From Caldimonas manganoxidans ATCC BAA-369 (GTDB lineage Bacteria; Pseudomonadota; Gammaproteobacteria; Burkholderiales; Burkholderiaceae_C), in the NCBI RefSeq assembly GCF_000381125.1, contig NZ_KB905944.1, positions 1 through 64,000 of the forward strand: a stretch of DNA of 64,000 bases. The letters run 5' to 3'. Under the pieces are notes generated by a model that worked only from the letters and a program-made list of their open reading frames with translations, did no database searches and was not told the DNA's origin. Below, piece after piece: positions 1-7,428 of the stretch. The position numbers and the translations under genes were made by a program. The stretch's first letter is position 1. Each line of letters starts with the position of its first letter.

Positions 1-84
1 GGTGTCGAGCCTGACGTCATCGACGACCCACGGCGGCTGCAAGCCCAGCGCGCTGGTGAACAGAGCTTCTACGGCAATGCCCAT
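1..84 (-). CDS. ISL3-family transposase, N-terminal fragment
   Basis: Only the first 28 codons are inside the window. They start at the ATG of bases 84-82, preceded by a good ribosome binding site (AGGAGGATGAG). The peptide begins MGIAVEALFTSALGLQPPW, the usual opening of ISL3-type transposases, in which a short helical start with a G-L-x-x-P-W stretch precedes the zinc-binding region. The DDE catalytic domain is off the window. The gene points away from the element end at 219, which is the normal arrangement. It is too short for independent family confirmation. Confidence 0.65.
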   Translation of the reverse strand, partial: MGIAVEALFTSALGLQPPWVVDDVRLDT

Positions 85-191
85 GGACTCATCCTCCTGA
101 TCAAACACGCCCCGTGGACATGTGCACAGGCCGGCCAGCGGCCTGCACACATGCCCACCGGGCTCGACGACCAGGAGTCATTGTGACTGTT

Positions 192-219
192 GGGTTCCAC
201 ACGAAATGACGAAGAGCCC
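192..219. repeat. Terminal inverted repeat of the ISL3-like element
   Basis: The last bases of the insertion sequence run from about 192 to 219. Read from outside in, they start GGGCTCTTCGTCATTTCGTG. The partner repeat is beyond the left edge, so the exact repeat length cannot be measured here. The outer limit is set by the point where the TIR reading frame loses its expected sequence. Confidence 0.55.
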
Positions 220-270
220 TATTTCCTTGTTCTTGCTGCTATGGCTGATGAATACGTCAAAGTTGGGCAT
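220..270 (-). pseudogene. TIR-domain protein gene, truncated by an insertion sequence
   Basis: The frame starts at ATG 270-268 with a GAGG ribosome binding site and encodes [17 protein letters not shown]. This is the beta-A strand and the SHSSKNKE loop that open bacterial TIR domains, which in defence proteins commonly cleave NAD+ or make cyclic ADP-ribose-type signals. After codon 17 the ISL3-like element begins. The frame reads about 13 more codons into it and stops at a TGA (180-178), so no folded TIR domain is made. It starts 10 bases after the stop of the nuclease-like gene and probably shared its transcript. The remainder of the gene, with any sensor domain, should lie left of the element, outside the window. 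The TIR call rests on 17 residues but the motif is characteristic. Confidence 0.7.
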
Positions 271-280
271 GGCGCAGACC

Positions 281-943
281 TCAGCAGTTCGGGATTTTAA
301 TACAAATGGCGGCGCACCAGACATGAAAATCACCAACGCTGCCTTGAGATAGCAGCAACTGGCCGAGCGTTGCTGATCTTGGAACGGTATCGACGCAAGC
401 ATCCGAAACGGTCAACTGCGAGGCCGAATTACCCTTTTCGATCTCCTTCTTCAAAAGAGCAAGCCCTTTATCGCGCTCTTGTTGAGCTGACTTTGTAGGA
501 GGGAATGTTTGGCTGGTCCAGGCAACAAGCTGCCACGATGTCGCCCTTCGTTGATTGCCATCCTGAGCAACTTCGTCAGGAAAACGCTGAAGTTTGCGCA
601 AGTCCTCCTGCAAGTTGAAGCCGAGAGCATTTTTCCGAATGGTCTTGAGCTCAAAGGCCAAGGCTTGCTTGCCATAGACGAGCACCGCATCAAGCTTTTT
701 GTGGGCGCCGCGCCCAGAGGTTTGCTTTTTCAAAGGGAACTCGAGGAAAGCTCCAAACCCGCGCTTGTGCGCTACGGCCAACACATAGGGTCTGATAGCC
801 GACTCGAAGGCTGCCTCGCTGCGCCCCAGGAAGTGATCAGCGAGCATGCCCGCGACCACGCCATCACAAATCGCCTTCGCAGCCAGTGGTTCAGGCTTGA
901 TTCCGAAGCGGTGGTGAACGGAAGGCAAGCGTTTCATTGTCAT
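281..943 (-). CDS. PD-(D/E)XK nuclease-like protein, probable defence gene
   Basis: A protein of about 220 residues with no family name I recognise. From the ATG at 943 it carries a helix with Glu47, then Asp85 in [11 protein letters not shown] and, after a hydrophobic strand, Glu98-x-Lys100 in [10 protein letters not shown]. This D-(n)-ExK layout is the active site of PD-(D/E)XK (restriction-endonuclease-fold) nucleases. The 943 start is chosen because GGGGAAG lies just upstream; the frame stays open to 991. It overlaps no real gene and is followed after 10 bases by the TIR gene, which suggests an operon of nuclease-like protein plus TIR effector. It could also be an enzymatically dead sensor using the same fold. 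The frame is intact although its partner is broken. Confidence 0.6.
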   Translation of the reverse strand: MTMKRLPSVHHRFGIKPEPLAAKAICDGVVAGMLADHFLGRSEAAFESAIRPYVLAVAHKRGFGAFLEFPLKKQTSGRGAHKKLDAVLVYGKQALAFELKTIRKNALGFNLQEDLRKLQRFPDEVAQDGNQRRATSWQLVAWTSQTFPPTKSAQQERDKGLALLKKEIEKGNSASQLTVSDACVDTVPRSATLGQLLLSQGSVGDFHVWCAAICIKIPNC

Positions 944-944
944 G

Positions 945-1172
945 TCATGCTTCCCCTTGCCCTGATGCCGAGCACTGTTGTTTATTGGCAAAAGCGGCTC
1001 TGATCATCGCCACAACGCCAATACCAACCGCAAGCCATAGCGTGAGACTCCGGCTGACGAGCGATGCGGTGATGGCATCCGCCTGACCAACGCCTGCAGC
1101 CGACAGAAGCAATACGATAGGGAAGGTGTTCAAAACGCCCGCGGCGATGGCCACTGAGGCGAGATATTCCAC
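945..1172 (-). pseudogene. C-terminal remnant of a membrane protein (lysylphosphatidylglycerol-synthase/flippase type)
   Basis: About 75 residues containing two hydrophobic segments. The stretch ITASLVSRSLTLWLAVGIGV resembles the last transmembrane helices of the lysylphosphatidylglycerol synthase / UPF0104 flippase family, where an A-S-L-x-x-R-x-L-T-L-W-L pattern is common. No upstream part of such a protein is present: the similarity ends near 1190, where an abrupt junction is likely. A GTG at 1172-1170 could start a 75-residue two-helix protein, but it has no clear ribosome binding site. The stop codon lies 1 base before the start of the nuclease-like gene. I favour a decayed gene end. A small intact membrane partner of the nuclease/TIR pair is the alternative. 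Confidence 0.4.
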
Positions 1173-1239
1173 ATGGTGACTAATCGTTCCTCGGGACTTT
1201 TTCAACGGCCTGCTAGAGCATGAGTGGGGTAAAGCCCCC

Positions 1240-3144
1240 TCAATCAAGAGCTTCGCCTTGATTCGCACCCGCTGAAGCTCGGTTACGAAGAGTGGCGCAG
1301 CGGTACATTTGCAGGACCCCAGCCCCTGGCCGCTGCACGGTGACATGCGCATCGAGCCCCCGCGCTGGACTGGATAAAACGACAAGGTCCAAGTCTGGGT
1401 CGAGGCACAGGGATCTCAGCGCCCGACCGTCCCATCGGGCAGGGTAATAGTACGGCGCATGCAGATCATCAGTTTGGAATGCCTGATCCCATGGAGTGGG
1501 CGGCTGCAGCCCCCGGATACGATGCAAGCGAGTTTGAAGAAGCACCGCATGATCGCGCGAGAACACGATTCCAATGGCCTGCACGTTTTGGGCGTATCCC
1601 GCCGTTGCCAGTTCGAGCCATGGCCCCAGATCACTATCAGGCCAGTACACCACGTCGCCACGTTGATAACTCCCACGTAACGAAGCATTCTGGCCGGCCG
1701 GATCGTAGCGTGATTCGACCAAACGCAATGCACTGGGACGCTGGTCCCACAAGACCCCAGAGATCAGGACCAGAGCGACGACCCCCCAGATCTTGATCCA
1801 CCCGTTGAGGCGGCTGACGCCCCACACCATCAGCAATGGAACGACCAACGTCGTCAGCATTGTCGGGACTTCAATAGATCTCGTAATTCCCGGAAGGATC
1901 CAATGCTGATAGGTGTCGTGTGAAAAGACGGCGAAGAAAGTGACAAGCAGCAGCCACACGGCTCCCGCAGTTACAACCACCTTTCGTGAGGGCAAAGACA
2001 GGTCTCCCCAGACCTTAGCTGGAATCTCGCCGATCTTGGGGCAGACGTGCAGGGCCCACGTGATCAGCAGTAGCACACCACCCCAGGCCTGGCCTGCCAG
2101 CAGATATGAACCCAACAACACGGCGGGCCACAGCCATGGATATGCGCTCCTTCGCGATTGTCGACACACATCTACCGCGGCGATGATGCCCACTGCCACT
2201 GCGAGCCATAGCGCCCGCCAAGGCTGCGCCTGAACGGGCCAAGCAGCCGGAAAGTGAAAAGAGAGCACCACACTTGCAAACAGGCCCCATGCAGCAAGGC
2301 AACCCACCAGCAAATACAGCCTTCGATAAGTTTCTGTGCCCAGACGTCCGGCAATCAACAAGATGGCAAGCCACCATAGGTTCTGATCCAAAGCCAAGGC
2401 TTCGACACTGGGAGCGAGCACGATGGCAGATGTGGATTGCACGAGTTGGAACCATGCTGCATCCATCGGTTGCAAGGGTTCCAGGCCAAGCGCAGCTGCG
2501 CCGATGACGACGACCAACCCCACCAGCAGCGCAGCCGCGATGGATCGATCGGGCATAGCCAAACCCAATACGGCCAAGACGCCCCAACTCGCCATCAGCG
2601 GGTGAAGGGCAATGCCTGCTGAAAGGGCGGCCACCGCTATCAAACGGCCGCCTTGGACATATGCCGCCATGCCCGCGAGCGTCAGTCCCATCGCATAGGG
2701 CCTAGCTGTTGCGAACGACTCTGTCAGAACGAAGATCTTCGAGGCGATGAAGGTATAGGGTGGCGCCAGAACACACAACAACACGGCCGCCCACAGCCCC
2801 CATCTTGGGCCGATCGTGACTCGCGCCAACCACACCGCCCCGACCGCCCAAACCATACCTCCAACCAGAGCCACCGCCTTGGCCGCGACATCCACGGGAC
2901 TCACGGCCAGCAGCCCGGCATAAAGCTCGTCGAACAGGCTGGAGCGGTCCTGAGCCCCGAACATGAACCAGACGTCACGCGCAAACGCCTCGGGCGCGAG
3001 ATGGCGGTAAGCCATCACCAGGTAGACACGCGCGTCGTGCCATATCCCCTGGTAGGGGTTTGCCCACAACCAGGTCACCCAAACCACCAGAAGTGCTGCC
3101 AGTGCCTCGGTGGTTTGGGGTGCAGGTGCTTTTGACAAGCGCAT
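1240..3144 (-). CDS. Large polytopic membrane protein of a pilin or surface-glycan locus
   Basis: A protein of 634 residues from ATG 3144, or 657 from a GTG at 3213 that would overlap the previous gene by 62 bases; I chose the ATG because it follows the upstream stop after 7 bases. Roughly ten to twelve hydrophobic segments fill residues 15-480, followed by a soluble C-terminal domain of about 150 residues. The first loop holds WHDARVY, an acidic motif in the position where GT-C membrane glycosyltransferases carry their catalytic Asp. I do not recognise a named family. It is the last gene of the run pilA, gtrA-like, FAD oxidoreductase, so a glycan-transfer role on pilin or envelope is an inference from position. 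Confidence 0.6.
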   Translation of the reverse strand: MRLSKAPAPQTTEALAALLVVWVTWLWANPYQGIWHDARVYLVMAYRHLAPEAFARDVWFMFGAQDRSSLFDELYAGLLAVSPVDVAAKAVALVGGMVWAVGAVWLARVTIGPRWGLWAAVLLCVLAPPYTFIASKIFVLTESFATARPYAMGLTLAGMAAYVQGGRLIAVAALSAGIALHPLMASWGVLAVLGLAMPDRSIAAALLVGLVVVIGAAALGLEPLQPMDAAWFQLVQSTSAIVLAPSVEALALDQNLWWLAILLIAGRLGTETYRRLYLLVGCLAAWGLFASVVLSFHFPAAWPVQAQPWRALWLAVAVGIIAAVDVCRQSRRSAYPWLWPAVLLGSYLLAGQAWGGVLLLITWALHVCPKIGEIPAKVWGDLSLPSRKVVVTAGAVWLLLVTFFAVFSHDTYQHWILPGITRSIEVPTMLTTLVVPLLMVWGVSRLNGWIKIWGVVALVLISGVLWDQRPSALRLVESRYDPAGQNASLRGSYQRGDVVYWPDSDLGPWLELATAGYAQNVQAIGIVFSRDHAVLLQTRLHRIRGLQPPTPWDQAFQTDDLHAPYYYPARWDGRALRSLCLDPDLDLVVLSSPARGLDAHVTVQRPGAGVLQMYRCATLRNRASAGANQGEALD

Positions 3145-3151
3145 CAATCGA

Positions 3152-4777
3152 TCAGCCGCGCCCACCCACCACAGCCGGTTCACGTTCGCCAGCGTCCGAG
3201 GACGGGGATTCACGATCCACTTTCATTTCGTGGTATTCGTCGTCGATGTTGACTGCCCAGATCTCGGCACGATTGACATGGCCATGCATGATCGCTTCCG
3301 CAGCCAGCTTGCCCGTCAGCATCGAGTGGTCCTGATTGTTGTAGCGATGCATGCCGTTACGCCCAACCAGATACAGGTTGCCAAACGTGTCCAACCATTG
3401 ACGGACCACACCGAATTGATCGTAGGTGCCAAAGTACGCTGGGTAGGCTTTTTCCACGTGGACGACGTTCCAATCCATAACATCGCTTGGGTCGATGAGG
3501 TCGATGGAGGCCAACTCCCGAATCGCAAACTGAGCAAACTCCTCTTTGGGCATGCTCCACAGCGCATCGCCTTCGTTGCAAAAGTATTCCAGGCCAAGCC
3601 ACACTGTGTTCTGGTCTTGAACAAGCGCAGGGCTCCAGTTGTTGAAGATCTGAAGGCGACCTAGCTTGACCTCCTTTTCCTGCACGTAGATCCAGTTGTC
3701 CGGTAACACGTGGGTGTTCGCCCCTGGCACGGCATAGCGGCTCGGCTTGAGTTTGCGGACCAACACACCCACCGTGATGAAATCACGGTATAGCAAGCCG
3801 TCGGCGATCCTGAGCACCTCCGGTGGAGGCGCAGGCGACATGCCTCGCACCAAGTCACGTACCGGCATCGTCGAGATCACTTCATCAGCTGCGATGAACT
3901 CCCGCTGCGTGCCCTCGCGAAGGACCTCCACGCCAACGACACGTCCGTTGGCATGGCGCACGCCAACCACCTTCACGCCGAATTCGATGCGCCCACCCAG
4001 CGCTCGAATCTTGTCCGCAGCGGCTTCCCACATCTGGCCTGGGCCCAAGGGCGGGTACAGAAACTGTTCGATTAGGCTGGTGTGTTTCACGGGGCTGGCG
4101 CGCTTGGGCAGCAGCGTCCCTATCGCGTGCTTCAAGGCTTCTGCAATCGACAAGCTCTTGATCCGCTGCGCCCCCCATTCGGCACTGATTTGCGAACAAG
4201 GCACGCCCCACACCTTTTCCGTGTAGTCCTTGAAGAAGGTGCGATAGAGCTCCCCTCCGAAGCGATTGATGATGAAGTCCTCTAAGCTCTTTTCCGGCCG
4301 GCGCCGTGTCTGCGCCCAGGCATAGCTGAAAAGAATGCGCACCAATCTCCACGCCCCCAGGTTGGCAATGGTGGTCCAGTTCAGCTTGAGCGGATAGTCG
4401 AAGAAGCGCCGAAGGAAGTAGATTCTCGACAACCGCGGACGCACCAACAGGCAGGCCGCGTCGTCTCTGGCGCCTGCAGACGTCACAGCTAGCTTTTTCC
4501 CGTGGTACTGCACCTCGACGGGCTCGCCCTTCGGTGCACGCACGGGCAGCAGGGCCTGCCACCATTGCATCACCCAATCGGATTTCGAGAAGAACCTATG
4601 TCCACCGAGATCCATGCGGTTGCCACGGTATTCGATCGTCTTCGAAATTCCGCCCACCTGGGTATCGGCCTCCAAAATGATCGGCTTGATGTGGGATCGT
4701 GTAATCAACTCGTGAGCCGCGGTCAGACCCGCAGGACCAGCGCCAATGATCACAACGTTTTTGGGCGAGACTGTCAT
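3152..4777 (-). CDS. NAD(P)/FAD-dependent oxidoreductase, UDP-galactopyranose-mutase-like
   Basis: A flavoprotein of 541 residues. It opens with [16 protein letters not shown] (residues 8-23), the GxGxxG dinucleotide-binding fold, followed by [14 protein letters not shown], the Glu that binds the FAD ribose, and [10 protein letters not shown] at about 57-66. This opening is typical of the amine-oxidase/UDP-galactopyranose mutase-like proteins encoded in polysaccharide and glycosylation clusters. The substrate cannot be read from sequence; an isomerase or oxidoreductase acting on a lipid- or nucleotide-linked sugar is plausible. It lies 15 bases downstream of the GtrA-like gene and 7 bases upstream of the large membrane protein, so all three are probably co-transcribed. 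Confidence 0.8.
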   Translation of the reverse strand: MTVSPKNVVIIGAGPAGLTAAHELITRSHIKPIILEADTQVGGISKTIEYRGNRMDLGGHRFFSKSDWVMQWWQALLPVRAPKGEPVEVQYHGKKLAVTSAGARDDAACLLVRPRLSRIYFLRRFFDYPLKLNWTTIANLGAWRLVRILFSYAWAQTRRRPEKSLEDFIINRFGGELYRTFFKDYTEKVWGVPCSQISAEWGAQRIKSLSIAEALKHAIGTLLPKRASPVKHTSLIEQFLYPPLGPGQMWEAAADKIRALGGRIEFGVKVVGVRHANGRVVGVEVLREGTQREFIAADEVISTMPVRDLVRGMSPAPPPEVLRIADGLLYRDFITVGVLVRKLKPSRYAVPGANTHVLPDNWIYVQEKEVKLGRLQIFNNWSPALVQDQNTVWLGLEYFCNEGDALWSMPKEEFAQFAIRELASIDLIDPSDVMDWNVVHVEKAYPAYFGTYDQFGVVRQWLDTFGNLYLVGRNGMHRYNNQDHSMLTGKLAAEAIMHGHVNRAEIWAVNIDDEYHEMKVDRESPSSDAGEREPAVVGGRG

Positions 4778-4792
4778 GGGGATTCGAGAGGT

Positions 4793-5167
4793 TCAAGCAC
4801 GTTTGAAGACGAAGGTGGATCGGAAGTAGAAGTTGAGGACGATGACCACGGCTGCCGCCAGCAACTTGGCGACCAGCACTGGCCACCCCAGGTCCCCGAC
4901 CAGTGTCTCCACCAGAACCACTGTACCGATCAACCCCCCAAGGCCACTGAGCGCAAACCACCCGAACTGCGCTGACAACTTCATCTTGCGGGCCGCCGGG
5001 AACACCACCCGGCGACAAAGCGCAAAGTTCAGTACGAGCCCTGCTGTGAAGCCCACAGCCGCGGCGACGCCGGGCGGTAGCCCCCACCAGATCACCATGG
5101 CCATCAGCAGCCCGGCATCCGCCAAGAACGCTATGCCGCTGGCGGCCGAGTAGGCGACAAACTGCAT
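4793..5167 (-). CDS. GtrA-like membrane protein
   Basis: A 124-residue protein with four hydrophobic helices, the usual size and layout of GtrA family proteins. It shows the typical opening QFVAYSAASGIAFLADAG and ending VLNFYFRSTFVFKR, an F-x-x-R-x-x-V-F pattern at the C terminus. GtrA proteins are thought to flip undecaprenyl-phosphate-linked sugars across the inner membrane for glycosylation of surface polymers. It begins 45 bases after a strong terminator that follows pilA, so its expression may depend on read-through from pilA or on a promoter not seen here. Together with the next two genes it suggests a glycan-transfer function. Confidence 0.85.
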   Translation of the reverse strand: MQFVAYSAASGIAFLADAGLLMAMVIWWGLPPGVAAAVGFTAGLVLNFALCRRVVFPAARKMKLSAQFGWFALSGLGGLIGTVVLVETLVGDLGWPVLVAKLLAAAVVIVLNFYFRSTFVFKRA

Positions 5168-5211
5168 GACTAAAGACTGGGGTCAGCCAGAGGCACAGGG
5201 GTTAGGGGTAG

Positions 5212-5235
5212 AAAAAACCCCGCCAAGGCGGGGTT
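5212..5235 (-). terminator. Rho-independent terminator after pilA
   Basis: A perfect 9-bp stem (AACCCCGCC / GGCGGGGTT) with a 2-base loop at 5216-5235. On the minus strand it is followed by a run of six T (5217-5212). It lies 30 bases after the pilA stop and ends 45 bases before the GtrA-like start, so it should cut down transcription from the pilin promoter into the glycosylation genes. Confidence 0.85.
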
Positions 5236-5264
5236 CGATTTGTTGATTGCAGAACCTGCTAGCT

Positions 5265-5711
5265 TTAAGTGTTGCGGCACTCTTGGGGCACGAAGCGATG
5301 ATTGGTCGCGGGAGCAGTGCAACGCCACGTCACCGCTGCTGCCGTGGCACCGGCTGTCGGGGTCAACGTGATCGTGAAACCGCCAGCGCGAGTCGTCGTG
5401 GTGACCGTCAGCACGCCGTTGTTGCACGCGGTCGACTGAACGTTCTGCGTGGCCGTCGAGATGGCGGTAAAGCCGTTGCACACCGTATCGGTATCGATTG
5501 TTCCACCGTTGGCAGCAATGTTTTCCGCAATGGTCGCCTTGGCACCGGCGAGTTGTGCCAGTGCCTCGGACACACGAGCGCGAACGGTGTAGTCCTGATA
5601 AGCCGGCAGAGCAATCGCCGCCAAAATACCGATGATCGCCACGACGATCATCAGTTCGATCAGCGTGAAGCCCTTCTGGGCCGAACGCTTCATCATGTGC
5701 AGTTGCTTCAT
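5265..5711 (-). CDS. pilA: Type IV major pilin
   Basis: A prepilin of 148 residues. It has a short leader ending in QKG followed by [20 protein letters not shown], the prepilin peptidase site (G before F) with the invariant Glu5 and the hydrophobic N-terminal helix of type IVa pilins. The C-terminal region has a cysteine pair closing a D-region loop (C in TWRCTAP and in PQECRNT). ATG 5711 is preceded by GGAGAG; a second Met at codon 6 would give a shorter leader. It is the first gene of a unit with a sigma-54-like promoter upstream and a terminator downstream. The Thr/Ala-rich C-terminal half offers possible O-glycosylation sites, consistent with the adjacent glycan genes. Confidence 0.9.
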   Translation of the reverse strand: MKQLHMMKRSAQKGFTLIELMIVVAIIGILAAIALPAYQDYTVRARVSEALAQLAGAKATIAENIAANGGTIDTDTVCNGFTAISTATQNVQSTACNNGVLTVTTTTRAGGFTITLTPTAGATAAAVTWRCTAPATNHRFVPQECRNT

Positions 5712-5751
5712 ACTGTCTCTCCAAAGAGGTGGGGGTTGTGCGCCTCCCTCT

Positions 5752-5768
5752 ATGCAGGGCCCATGCCA
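5752..5768 (-). promoter_or_regulatory. Sigma-54-type promoter of pilA
   Basis: On the minus strand the sequence TGGCATGGGCCCTGCAT has GG and GC separated by exactly 10 bases, matching the -24/-12 consensus TGGCAC-N5-TTGCA. Transcription would begin near 5743, about 32 bases before the pilA start. Pilin genes in Pseudomonas and many betaproteobacteria are driven by sigma-54 with PilR; no PilR gene is in this window. Confidence 0.6.
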
Positions 5769-5926
5769 GCCGGGTGGGCCAGCGTGGGCGTGACGGAATC
5801 GGCATTCGGGGCGTCAGGGCGCCCTTTTGGGGGACTGGGAGTGTCACCTCGTGTGTCCGCGCTGACAAAAATGGTCAGCGCTTTGCCTTCGTTTCGCTGA
5901 TGCGCAAGTGCGTGACGGGATTGCGC

Positions 5927-5963
5927 TTGGCCCATGATTGCATGAAGGGTACAATGCAATCAT
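5927..5963 (+). promoter_or_regulatory. Promoter and operator of the FitAB-like module
   Basis: A -35 TTGGCC (5927-5932) and a -10 TACAAT (5950-5955) are separated by 17 bases. They are overlaid by a perfect 10-bp inverted repeat, ATGATTGCAT (5934-5943) and ATGCAATCAT (5954-5963), with a 10-base spacer. The repeat covers the spacer and the -10 box, the arrangement expected for autorepression by the ribbon-helix-helix antitoxin encoded 28 bases downstream. Confidence 0.7.
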
Positions 5964-5990
5964 CTCAGGCATCTCGGGGGATTTGCCATC

Positions 5991-6245
5991 ATGCCTTCCG
6001 TCACTGTTCGCAACGTTCCTGAGGCGGTGCACCGTGCCTTGCGCGTTCGTGCGGCCCAGCATGGCCGCAGTGCCGAGGCAGAGATTCGGGACATCCTGGA
6101 ACAAGCCGTCAAACCGGCCCAGCGCGTGCGCCTGGGCGACGAGTTGGCCGCCCTGGGCCGCAAGGTGGGCCTGACCCCCCAGGACTTCGAGGCCCTTGAG
6201 CAGGTTCGCGACACCACGCCGGCCGAGCCGCTGAGGTTTGAATGA
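5991..6245 (+). CDS. FitA-like antitoxin (ribbon-helix-helix)
   Basis: An 84-residue protein that starts with a ribbon-helix-helix DNA-binding domain (MPSVTVRNVPEAVHRALRVR, then SAEAEIRDILEQAV at about 28-41), the pattern of FitA/VapB antitoxins. The C-terminal tail would wrap the toxin. It overlaps the toxin start by 4 bases (ATGA), giving translational coupling. The palindrome over its promoter is the likely binding site of the toxin-antitoxin complex. The whole length fits the family. Confidence 0.85.
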   Translation: MPSVTVRNVPEAVHRALRVRAAQHGRSAEAEIRDILEQAVKPAQRVRLGDELAALGRKVGLTPQDFEALEQVRDTTPAEPLRFE

Positions 6246-6664
6246 TCCTGCTGGACACCAACGTCGTGTCTGAAGCGATGAAGCCGCAGCCGGATCCCTC
6301 CGTGCAGGCGTGGCTGAACGAGCAAGCCGCTGAAACGCTGTATCTGTCCAGCGTGACGCTGGCCGAGCTGTTGTCTGGCGTCCAGGCGCTGCCGGCCGAC
6401 AGGCGAAGGAACATGCTGGGCCTGGCGCTGGACGGACTGCTGGCGCTGTTCCAGGACCGCCTGTTGCCGTTCGATGCCGAAGCCGCGCGGCGCTACGCGG
6501 AACTGGCCGTTGCCGCGCGAGGCCGCGGGCGGGGCTTCCCCACACCGGACGGCTACATCGCCGCCATCGCAGCCGCTCATGGTTTCATGGTCGCCAGTCG
6601 GGATGTCGGCCCTTTTGCCGCGGCCGGGCTGAAGGTCATCGACCCCTGGAAGGGGAGGCCATGA
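6242..6664 (+). CDS. FitB-like PIN-domain toxin (VapC family RNase)
   Basis: A PIN-domain ribonuclease of 140 residues. Visible acidic sites are Asp5 in LLDTNVVSEA, Glu in TLAELLSGV (about residue 43) and the Asp in TPDGYIAAIAA (about 102), followed by VASRDVGPF (Asp about 120): the four-acid metal site of PIN nucleases. FitB/VapC toxins cut specific RNAs, often tRNA, when freed from antitoxin. The gene is the second of a two-gene operon with the FitA-like antitoxin and appears intact. A weak hairpin at 6677-6700 follows and could act as its terminator. Confidence 0.88.
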   Translation: MILLDTNVVSEAMKPQPDPSVQAWLNEQAAETLYLSSVTLAELLSGVQALPADRRRNMLGLALDGLLALFQDRLLPFDAEAARRYAELAVAARGRGRGFPTPDGYIAAIAAAHGFMVASRDVGPFAAAGLKVIDPWKGRP

Positions 6665-6676
6665 GTGGTCAGAGCA

Positions 6677-6700
6677 AGAGGGCTTTGTAGAGCCCTTCAC
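6677..6700. repeat. 24-bp direct repeat shared with the HigA-like gene (copy 1)
   Basis: These 24 bases, starting AGAGGGCTTTGTAGAGCCCT and ending TCAC, recur exactly at 7512-7535 inside the HigA-like antitoxin gene, where on the minus strand they encode part of EGLYKALS. Here they lie between two other toxin-antitoxin modules. The repeat contains a 6-bp inverted repeat (AGGGCT/AGCCCT). It may be the scar of an earlier HigA-like gene, or a hairpin kept as a terminator. Confidence 0.6.
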
Positions 6701-6701
6701 A

Positions 6702-6735
6702 GTTGCGGTACGCAACACCTTACCTTAAAGTAAGG
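6702..6735 (+). promoter_or_regulatory. Promoter and operators of the AbrB-PIN module
   Basis: A -35 TTGCGG (6703-6708) and -10 TAAAGT (6726-6731) are 17 bases apart. Two perfect inverted repeats lie on them: GTTGCG-GTA-CGCAAC (6702-6716) over the -35 and CCTTAC-N6-GTAAGG (6718-6735) over the -10. These are probable binding sites of the downstream AbrB-type antitoxin complex. Confidence 0.55.
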
Positions 6736-6753
6736 ATTTCTGGGAGATCGACC

Positions 6754-6996
6754 ATGACCACTGCCACCATCACGTCCAAGGGCCAGATCACGATTCCAGC
6801 CGACGTGCGTCATGCGCTTGCCGTGGATGCCGGTGACCGCGTGGAGTTCGTCCAGATCGAGCCTGGTCAGTTCCTTTTCCTGGCGGCGAATCGGTCTGTG
6901 ACGGAACTGAAGGGCATGTTTGGCAAGCCTGCCAGAGTCGTGTCCATCGACGAGATGAACCTGGCCATTGCTTCTCGCGGAGCTTCGGCACGATGA
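6754..6996 (+). CDS. AbrB/SpoVT-type antitoxin (VapB)
   Basis: An 80-residue protein with the swapped-hairpin AbrB fold signature SKGQITIPADVRHAL (about residues 8-22), followed by VDAGDRVEFVQIEPGQFLF. Start ATG 6754 is chosen because GGGAG lies just upstream and the DNA-binding motif begins within ten residues; the frame is open further back to 6703 but that part covers the promoter. It overlaps the downstream PIN toxin by 4 bases (ATGA). It should neutralise that toxin and repress the operon. Confidence 0.85.
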   Translation: MTTATITSKGQITIPADVRHALAVDAGDRVEFVQIEPGQFLFLAANRSVTELKGMFGKPARVVSIDEMNLAIASRGASAR

Positions 6997-7388
6997 TCGG
7001 GCTGGATACCAATGTGCTGGTCCGCTACATCATGCAGGACGATGTGAAGCAGGCCGCCAAAGCGACGAAGCTCATGGAAAGCCTGTCGGCGCAGGCCCCC
7101 GGCTTCATCACGCTCGTGTCGGTTGTCGAGCTCGTTTGGGTTCTGTCGTCGAGCTATGGTCTGGACCGCAAGCAGGTGGCGCAAGCGCTGGAGATCATCC
7201 TTCGATCCAGGCAACTCATCGTTGACCACGCAGAGCATGTGGTGCGTGCGCTTCGCGCCTTCACTGCGGGGAACGCTGACTTTGCGGACTGCCTGATCGA
7301 GCGGATAGCAGCGTCGGCTGGCTGCGCACAGACGATGACTTTCGACGCAGCGGCCGCGAAAGCCGCGGGCATGACGCTGATTCAGTAA
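6993..7388 (+). CDS. PIN-domain toxin (VapC family)
   Basis: A 131-residue PIN ribonuclease. The acidic site residues are visible as Asp5 in GLDTNVLVRYI, Glu in VSVVELVWVL (about 49), Asp in NADFADCLIERIA (about 97-100) and Asp in TMTFDAAAAKAAG near the end. It is translated from an ATGA overlap with the AbrB-type antitoxin, the common order for VapBC. It differs in sequence from the FitB-like toxin 330 bases upstream, so the two modules are not tandem duplicates. Confidence 0.87.
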   Translation: MIGLDTNVLVRYIMQDDVKQAAKATKLMESLSAQAPGFITLVSVVELVWVLSSSYGLDRKQVAQALEIILRSRQLIVDHAEHVVRALRAFTAGNADFADCLIERIAASAGCAQTMTFDAAAAKAAGMTLIQ

Positions 7389-7428
7389 CCGCCCATTGAG
7401 GCGATGAGCGGGCTCTCCGCGGCACCGG

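Larger units (their letters stand above)
1..219 (-). mobile_element. ISL3-family insertion sequence, partial (one end)
   Basis: One end of an insertion sequence whose body continues to the left of the window. It contains the start of a transposase on the minus strand and ends at about base 219. Read outward, the terminal sequence begins GGGCTCTTCGTCATTTCGTG, resembling the GGCTCTT-type terminal repeats of ISL3 elements. The end falls inside a TIR-domain reading frame, which fixes the insertion boundary. ISL3 elements normally duplicate 8 bp, so bases 220-227 (TATTTCCT) should recur at the far end. Family assignment rests on the transposase N-terminus and the end sequence; it was not checked against a database. 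Confidence 0.7.

Noticed and set aside
178-402. A 74-residue frame around the TIR start
   Set aside because: Only the part from 270 down is meaningful; upstream codons overlap the end of the nuclease-like gene in another frame, and the last 13 codons are IS sequence.
5991-7388. FitAB-like and AbrB-PIN modules as a tandem duplication
   Set aside because: The antitoxins have different folds (ribbon-helix-helix and AbrB) and the PIN toxins differ throughout.
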